Shown: in pieces, positions 7,546 to 11,510 of the stretch | Layout of the letters: each line of letters opens with the position of its first letter | How positions within the stretch are numbered: the stretch's first letter is position 1 | DNA from: an uncultured Bacilli bacterium | GTDB lineage: Bacteria > Bacillota_I > Bacilli_A > RF39 > UBA660 | Direction: 5' to 3' | Length of the DNA: 11,510 nucleotides | Assembly (NCBI GenBank): GCA_947631135.1 | Contig: CANRKE010000098.1 | Coordinates: 1-11,510 of the forward strand | Notes under the pieces: generated by a model | Seen by the model: the letters and a program-made list of their open reading frames with translations, nothing else | The model's database searches: none | What the model was told of the DNA's origin: nothing | Position numbers and translations under genes: made by a program

Positions 7546-8538
7546 ATGAAACTAAAAGTATGTGTTATTGGGGGAGCAGGTTATATTGGTTCGCATGCAG
7601 TTTATGAATTAATAAGAGATGGACATGAAGTTGTTGTTATAGATAATTTATCAACTGGATCTAGAAATATGATACATAAAGATGCTAAATTTTATTATGG
7701 TGATATAACTAACAAACAAGATTTAAAAAATATATTTAATATTGAATGTAGTGTTAAGCCATTTGATGTTATAATGCACTTTGCTGCAAAACTTATTGTA
7801 CCAGAAAGTGTAGATAAACCACTTGAATATTACTATAATAATGTTGAGGGTGTAAGAATTATGCTTGAAGTTATGACTGATTTTAATATTAAAAATGTAG
7901 TATTTTCATCTACTGCAGCAGTATATGGTGAACCTGTTAATTCTGTATGTAGTGAAACAGATATTACATGTCCTATAAATCCATATGGTGAAACTAAACT
8001 TGCAAGTGAAAAACTTATTAAATGGGTATGTAAAAAATATAATATGAACTATTGTATATTTAGATATTTTAATGTTGCTGGTGCAGATAAAAGTTTAGAG
8101 ATAGGACTTAATAAAGATAATTTAACACATATTGTTCCAATAACAGTACAAACTGCACTAGGTATTAGAAAAAGTATGGACGTGTATGGTAATGATTATG
8201 ATACTTCAGATGGTACTTGTATAAGAGATTATATTCATGTTTCAGATTTAGCTGATGCACATGTATTGGGTGCAAAATACTTAGTAGAAAATAATAAAAG
8301 TTTACTTGTTAATTTAGGTTCAAATAAAGGTTATTCTGTACTTGAAATAATAAAAGAAGTAGAAAAACATTATCCTGTAAATTATAAAATTACTGATAGA
8401 AGAAAAGGGGATCCAGCAAAATTAATAGCTTCAAATGAAAAAGCTAAAGAAATACTTGGTTGGAGTCCTAAAAGAGACCTATCAGAAATAATAAATAGTG
8501 ATATTGAATATAGAAAAAAAATAATGAATAAATCTTGA
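7546..8538 (+). CDS. galE: UDP-glucose 4-epimerase (extended SDR family)
   Basis: Interconverts UDP-glucose and UDP-galactose (possibly also the N-acetyl forms) using bound NAD+, in the cytoplasm. The N-terminus carries the Rossmann motif GGAGYIG (9-15), then a DNLSTG stretch (33-38). Catalytic residues are visible: S122/T123 in SSTAAVYGEP, with Y147 and K151 in YGETK. FRYFNVAGA (172-180) and GTCIRDYIHVSDLA (223-236) are family signatures. The 330-aa length is normal. The position matching E. coli Tyr299, the residue that limits acceptance of UDP-GlcNAc, appears to be Leu293, so a broader substrate range is possible (inferred from a by-eye alignment). AGGAGG (7532-7537) overlaps the glyS stop and the gap is 12 bases with no terminator, so it is probably cotranscribed with glyS under the T-box. 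No Leloir genes (galK, galT) are adjacent. Confidence 0.95.
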   Translation: MKLKVCVIGGAGYIGSHAVYELIRDGHEVVVIDNLSTGSRNMIHKDAKFYYGDITNKQDLKNIFNIECSVKPFDVIMHFAAKLIVPESVDKPLEYYYNNVEGVRIMLEVMTDFNIKNVVFSSTAAVYGEPVNSVCSETDITCPINPYGETKLASEKLIKWVCKKYNMNYCIFRYFNVAGADKSLEIGLNKDNLTHIVPITVQTALGIRKSMDVYGNDYDTSDGTCIRDYIHVSDLADAHVLGAKYLVENNKSLLVNLGSNKGYSVLEIIKEVEKHYPVNYKITDRRKGDPAKLIASNEKAKEILGWSPKRDLSEIINSDIEYRKKIMNKS

Positions 8539-8563
8539 AATATACTAGAAGATGTATTATAAT
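8535..8563 (+). promoter_or_regulatory. Promoter of tig overlapping the galE stop
   Basis: TTGAAA (8535-8540) and a perfect TATAAT (8558-8563) are separated by 17 bp, an almost ideal housekeeping-sigma promoter. The -35 contains the galE TGA stop (8536-8538). The start would fall near 8570, leaving a leader of about 26 bases. No terminator separates galE from tig, so read-through from the T-box operon can add to this promoter. Confidence 0.8.
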
Positions 8564-8595
8564 ATTGATTGCGATTAGAAAGAGGTATAAAATTT

Positions 8596-9852
8596 ATGAG
8601 TAAAGCAAAAAACATTCATGAAATTGAAGTAAAAATTGAAAAAAAAGATTGGGACGAATACTTAGATAAAGCATTTAACAAAATTAAAAACAAAGTATCT
8701 GTTCCTGGATTTAGAAAGGGTAAAATTACTCGTGAAATCTATGATAAAAAAGTAGGTGTTGGAAATTTATTTGCTGATGCGCTTGACTATGCTATTGATT
8801 TCGAATTTAAAAAATTGATGGATAGTAATGAGTACGAACCGATTGTAAGACCAACAGTAGATGTTACAAGTGTAGATGAAAATGGTGCAGTTATTGTTTT
8901 TACAATAACAACAAAACCAGAAGTAAAATTAGGTGATTATAAAAACTTTGATATTAAAAAAGAAGAAGTAAAAGTTACAGATGAAGAAGTAGAAAAAGAA
9001 ATAGAACACTTAAGACAAGATTATGCTGAAATAATTGTTAAAGACGGAGAAGCACTAATTGGTGATACAGTTGTAATTGATTTTGATGGTTATTTAGATG
9101 GAGAAGCTTTTGAAGGTGGTAAGAGTGAAAATTATCCACTTGAATTAGGAAGCAATACATTTATTCCAGGTTTTGAAGAACAAATAGTTGGAATGAAAAA
9201 AGGGGAAGAAAAAGATATTAATGTTACATTCCCTGATGATTATCATGCTGAAAATTTAAAAGGTAAAGATGTAGTATTTAAAGTAAAAGTAAACGAAATA
9301 AAAGCTAAACAATTACCTGAATTAGATGAAGACTTTTTCTTAGATTTAGGATTAGATGATATTAAAACTAAAGAGGAATTATATGCTAAAATGAAAGAAG
9401 ATTTAGAAAAAAATAAATCAAATATGGCTGAAGATAAATATATTGATGAAATACTTTCAAAATTATCTGAAACATCAGAAATTGAATCAATACCACAAGA
9501 ATTAATAGATAATGAAGTAGATAGAATGTATGAACAAATAAGTCAAAATATTTTAGCACAAGGTATAAAAATGGAACAATATCTAAAACTATTAAATAAA
9601 ACTGAAATTGAAATAAAAGAAACATTAAAAGTTGATGCAGAAAAAAGAGTTAGAACAAGAATATTACTAGAAGAAATAGTTTCAGTTGAAAAAATTGATG
9701 CAACAGATAAAGAAATAGAAGAAAGAATAGAAGAACTTTCTCACATTTACAATATGACTAAAGAAGAAATAACTAATTCATTTGGTGGTAGTGATATAGT
9801 TAAATATGATGTTCAAATGAAAAAAGCTATAGAATTATTAGAAGGAAAATAA
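8596..9852 (+). CDS. tig: Trigger factor, ribosome-associated chaperone and prolyl isomerase
   Basis: Binds ribosomal protein L23 at the exit tunnel and shields nascent chains. Start 8596 is chosen because AGAGG (8581-8585) lies 10 bases upstream; an in-frame TTG at 8569 sits at the predicted transcription start and before that site. It has 418 residues, close to the usual size of about 430. The N-terminal ribosome-binding domain (about 1-110) has the loop GFRKGK (38-43) with the FRK contact residues. The usual proline of GFRxGxxP is replaced by Thr45. The FKBP-type PPIase domain is about 151-235 (DTVVIDFDGYLDGEAFEGG, then FIPGFEEQIVGMKKGE). The C-terminal helical chaperone arms run from about 240 to the end and are Glu/Lys-rich. 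clpX, its common neighbour, does not follow; a convergent gene does. Confidence 0.96.
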   Translation: MSKAKNIHEIEVKIEKKDWDEYLDKAFNKIKNKVSVPGFRKGKITREIYDKKVGVGNLFADALDYAIDFEFKKLMDSNEYEPIVRPTVDVTSVDENGAVIVFTITTKPEVKLGDYKNFDIKKEEVKVTDEEVEKEIEHLRQDYAEIIVKDGEALIGDTVVIDFDGYLDGEAFEGGKSENYPLELGSNTFIPGFEEQIVGMKKGEEKDINVTFPDDYHAENLKGKDVVFKVKVNEIKAKQLPELDEDFFLDLGLDDIKTKEELYAKMKEDLEKNKSNMAEDKYIDEILSKLSETSEIESIPQELIDNEVDRMYEQISQNILAQGIKMEQYLKLLNKTEIEIKETLKVDAEKRVRTRILLEEIVSVEKIDATDKEIEERIEELSHIYNMTKEEITNSFGGSDIVKYDVQMKKAIELLEGK

Positions 9853-9876
9853 AGTACGTTTTTGTACTTTATTTTT
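9846..9876. terminator. Bidirectional terminator shared by tig and the GH3 gene
   Basis: AAAATAAAGTAC (9846-9857) pairs with GTACTTTATTTT (9864-9875), a 12-bp stem around GTTTTT. The T-run at 9872-9876 serves the plus strand and the A-run at 9846-9849 serves the minus strand. The tig stop (9850-9852) pairs exactly with the complement of the opposing stop (9869-9871). Confidence 0.88.
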
Positions 9877-11239
9877 GGTTTGTAAACATCATTCCTTTAT
9901 AATATTTCCAAGCTAATACTCTAAAAGCTAATTTACTTATTATTTCTTCGCTAATTTCACCTCTATTAACAGCATCTTTAATTTCTTTTATACTCTTATC
10001 ATAATCAGTAGTAATTATTAAATCATTACCAGCTAAAATAGCTTTAACTGTAGAATCACTAATATCTTTAACTGCTCCCATATCTAGATCATCAGTAATA
10101 ATTATTCCTGTAAAAGCAAGATCATTTCTAAGAATATTATGTATACTGGGTGATAATGATGCAGGGTTATCTGGATCTATACTATTAACTATATTATGAC
10201 TTACTAAAACTGCTTCTGCACCACTTTTGATTCCTTCTTTAAATGGAGGAATATCATTATCCATAATACTTTCACGACTTCTTGTATCTTTACTTGAAGT
10301 TGTATGAGTATCAGCGTTATTACCATATCCAGGGAAATGTTTAAGAGTATAAGATACACCAGTTGATTTACTAGATTCAATTACAGTTTTTGCATATGTA
10401 CTAGTTAAGTTTGTATCTTTTTTTAAAGTTCTTTGATACATATAATCATCTGGATTAGTAGATACATCAACAACAGGAGCTAAATTTAAATTAAGACCTA
10501 ACTCATTTAATAGCTTACTTTTGTTTATTGTATCTTCTTTTATTTTATCAAATCCACCCAATGTATATAACTCACTTGGAGATTTAAATTTTTCTTTTGA
10601 TAAATTAGTGTTACTACTTACTCTAACAACTGTTCCACCTTCTTCATCTACTGCAGTAAGAATTGGTATTTCAGATACCTTTTGTAAATCACTAATCATC
10701 TTTTTTACTTCATCACTAGTTTTATTAGCAAAATCTTTTTCAAAGAAAAGATAACCAGCAAATTTATTTTTAGTAAGTATTTCTTTTTGATTTTCATTAG
10801 GATATCTTACTAGTAATATTTGACCAATTTTTTCATCTAATGACATATTTTTAACATCATTATAAGCAAGTATATAATAATCACTAAATATACCATTATC
10901 TGAATAATCAGTTGGAACGCCATCTTCATCTTTAGAAGTTTTAGCTATTTCATACTCTTTAATATTTGAACATTTAATATTTTGCTGAGTGTCAATAACA
11001 CCAGTATATTCAATTACAATATTATCTCCTGATTTAGCTCTTAATCTATCACATTTAAAAGTATATATAATATTATCTTGATCTTTAATTACCATACTTT
11101 CATTATCACTAGACATTACAGTTGCTGATAACTTATTAGTTTTATAATCATTATTTTTTTTTAAAGTTGTTAGTGTTACAAAAAATGAAATAATTAAAAT
11201 ACTAACCGCAGAAATTAAAATATAATTTTTTTTATTCAT
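9869..11239 (-). CDS. Membrane-anchored NagZ-like GH3 beta-N-acetylhexosaminidase
   Basis: A predicted retaining glycosidase that removes terminal beta-linked GlcNAc, for example from muropeptides, on the outer face of the membrane. Start 11239 has AGGTG (11249-11245 on this strand) 5 bases upstream. Residues 6-26 are hydrophobic after MNKKN with no lipobox cysteine, so a signal anchor is likely. Residues 34-98 form a small beta-rich domain (SATVMSSDNESMVIKD, then YTF, then DNIVIEYTG) that the usual NagZ lacks. The GH3 barrel spans about 120-445. Visible features: SLDEKIGQ (133-140), DEEGG (198-202), KHFPGYG (300-306) and D310-T-H312, the Asp-His pair that acts as general acid/base in Gram-positive NagZ. 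In ITDDLDMGA (381-389), D383 is the expected nucleophile. Length is 456 aa. It converges with tig. The exact physiological substrate is inferred. Confidence 0.9.
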   Translation of the reverse strand: MNKKNYILISAVSILIISFFVTLTTLKKNNDYKTNKLSATVMSSDNESMVIKDQDNIIYTFKCDRLRAKSGDNIVIEYTGVIDTQQNIKCSNIKEYEIAKTSKDEDGVPTDYSDNGIFSDYYILAYNDVKNMSLDEKIGQILLVRYPNENQKEILTKNKFAGYLFFEKDFANKTSDEVKKMISDLQKVSEIPILTAVDEEGGTVVRVSSNTNLSKEKFKSPSELYTLGGFDKIKEDTINKSKLLNELGLNLNLAPVVDVSTNPDDYMYQRTLKKDTNLTSTYAKTVIESSKSTGVSYTLKHFPGYGNNADTHTTSSKDTRSRESIMDNDIPPFKEGIKSGAEAVLVSHNIVNSIDPDNPASLSPSIHNILRNDLAFTGIIITDDLDMGAVKDISDSTVKAILAGNDLIITTDYDKSIKEIKDAVNRGEISEEIISKLAFRVLAWKYYKGMMFTNQK

Positions 11240-11461
11240 ATGATCACCTGTCAGTAATATTATATAAAATTAAATTTATTAATATTCATATAAATTATAA
11301 AAATATCATTATTAAGAAAAACTGTGGTGTTTTTTATATGTTTATAAAAAAATTGAAAAAAGTTGAAAAAAATTAAATACTTTTTGCAATTTTTTTAGAA
11401 TAATATATTGAGGGGTTATTTAAGAATTTGATTTTCATGTATAGAAATGGAGGTGATAACA
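11240..11461. other. Divergent intergenic region with phased A-tracts
   Basis: An AT-rich stretch between the minus-strand GH3 gene and the rightward gene at 11462. On the minus strand TATAAT occurs at 11299-11294 and at 11264-11259, but neither has a convincing -35. A-runs at 11346-11352, 11356-11361 and 11366-11372, and T-runs at 11381-11385 and 11390-11396, are spaced roughly one helical turn apart, apart from one gap of about 14 bp. TTGAAAAAA is repeated at 11353 and 11363. A weak all-A/T stem (11366-11374 with 11388-11396) is also possible. I see no gene here. Confidence 0.5.
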
Positions 11462-11510
11462 TTGCCACTAATAGATATAAAAGAAGAAAATAAATTTTTA
11501 AATGAATTCA
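11462..11510 (+). CDS. Partial gene with TTG start, cut by the window end
   Basis: A near-perfect anti-16S match, GGAGGTGAT (11449-11457), precedes a TTG at 11462, with 8 bases between GGAGG and the start. The frame is open for 16 codons to the window edge and begins M-P-L-I-D-I-K-E-E-N-K-F. The upstream site is the strongest Shine-Dalgarno in the window, which may offset the weak TTG start. The visible part is too short to assign a family. Confidence 0.6.
   Translation, partial: MPLIDIKEENKFLNEF

Noticed and set aside
8536..8559. Possibility that TGA codes for Trp (mycoplasma code) and galE reads through
   Set aside because: All recognisable Trp positions in the window use TGG, the protein ends at the usual GalE length, and read-through would add only seven more residues after the Trp before a TAA.
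8569..8595. TTG at 8569 as the start of trigger factor
   Set aside because: It coincides with the predicted transcription start and lies upstream of the Shine-Dalgarno; the ATG at 8596 fits the conserved N-terminus.
11273..11296. Inverted repeat AATTTAT-N10-ATAAATT
   Set aside because: Pure A/T arms in an extremely AT-rich spacer, easily due to chance, and not aligned with a convincing promoter.
11338..11376. 12-codon reading frame (MFIKKL...) as a small peptide gene
   Set aside because: Too short, made of the A-tract sequence itself, and preceded by only a weak GGTG; no support for expression.

Overview
The window comes from a very AT-rich, low-GC Gram-positive type bacterium (Firmicutes/Bacilli-like). 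The evidence is purine-rich Shine-Dalgarno sites, a T-box leader on glyS, the single-chain (alpha2-type) glycyl-tRNA synthetase, hairpin-plus-T-run terminators, and a huge exported surface protein built from Ig-like domains. Tryptophans are read from TGG, and galE ends on what looks like a true TGA stop, so the standard code fits better than the mycoplasma code. I cannot name a genus; an uncultured gut Bacilli/Erysipelotrichales/RF39-like lineage is a guess.

Layout. Positions 1-224 are a regulatory region holding two copies of a palindrome (CAAAT-N5-ATTTG). One copy sits between the -35 and -10 of a strong extended -10 promoter, and two hairpins follow in the leader. Positions 225-5927 encode a 1900-residue exported mosaic protein: signal sequence, Asp/Asn/Ser-rich linker, helical domain, about ten Ig-like domains, two beta-helix regions and a C-terminal domain ending in a repeat-like beta motif. 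It has no sortase motif and no recognisable wall-binding module. A clear terminator follows. Positions 5990-6146 hold a promoter and a very short glycine T-box leader. Then come glyS (6163-7533) and galE (7546-8538), 12 bases apart and probably one transcript. tig (8596-9852) has its own good promoter overlapping the end of galE. tig converges on a minus-strand, membrane-anchored NagZ-like GH3 gene (9869-11239), and both stop codons lie inside a shared bidirectional terminator. The last 270 bases are a divergent intergenic region with phased A-tracts and the first 16 codons of a rightward gene with a TTG start.

How the genes relate. glyS and tig are housekeeping genes for translation and nascent-chain folding. 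galE supplies UDP-galactose or UDP-GalNAc for surface sugars, the NagZ-like enzyme probably trims muropeptide or other beta-GlcNAc substrates outside the membrane, and the giant protein is probably a surface or secreted adhesin. The less ordinary signals are the compact T-box, the operator-like palindromes in the adhesin promoter, and the giant protein itself with no visible anchor. I see no mobile element, CRISPR array, tRNA or rRNA gene, and no obvious defence or toxin system.
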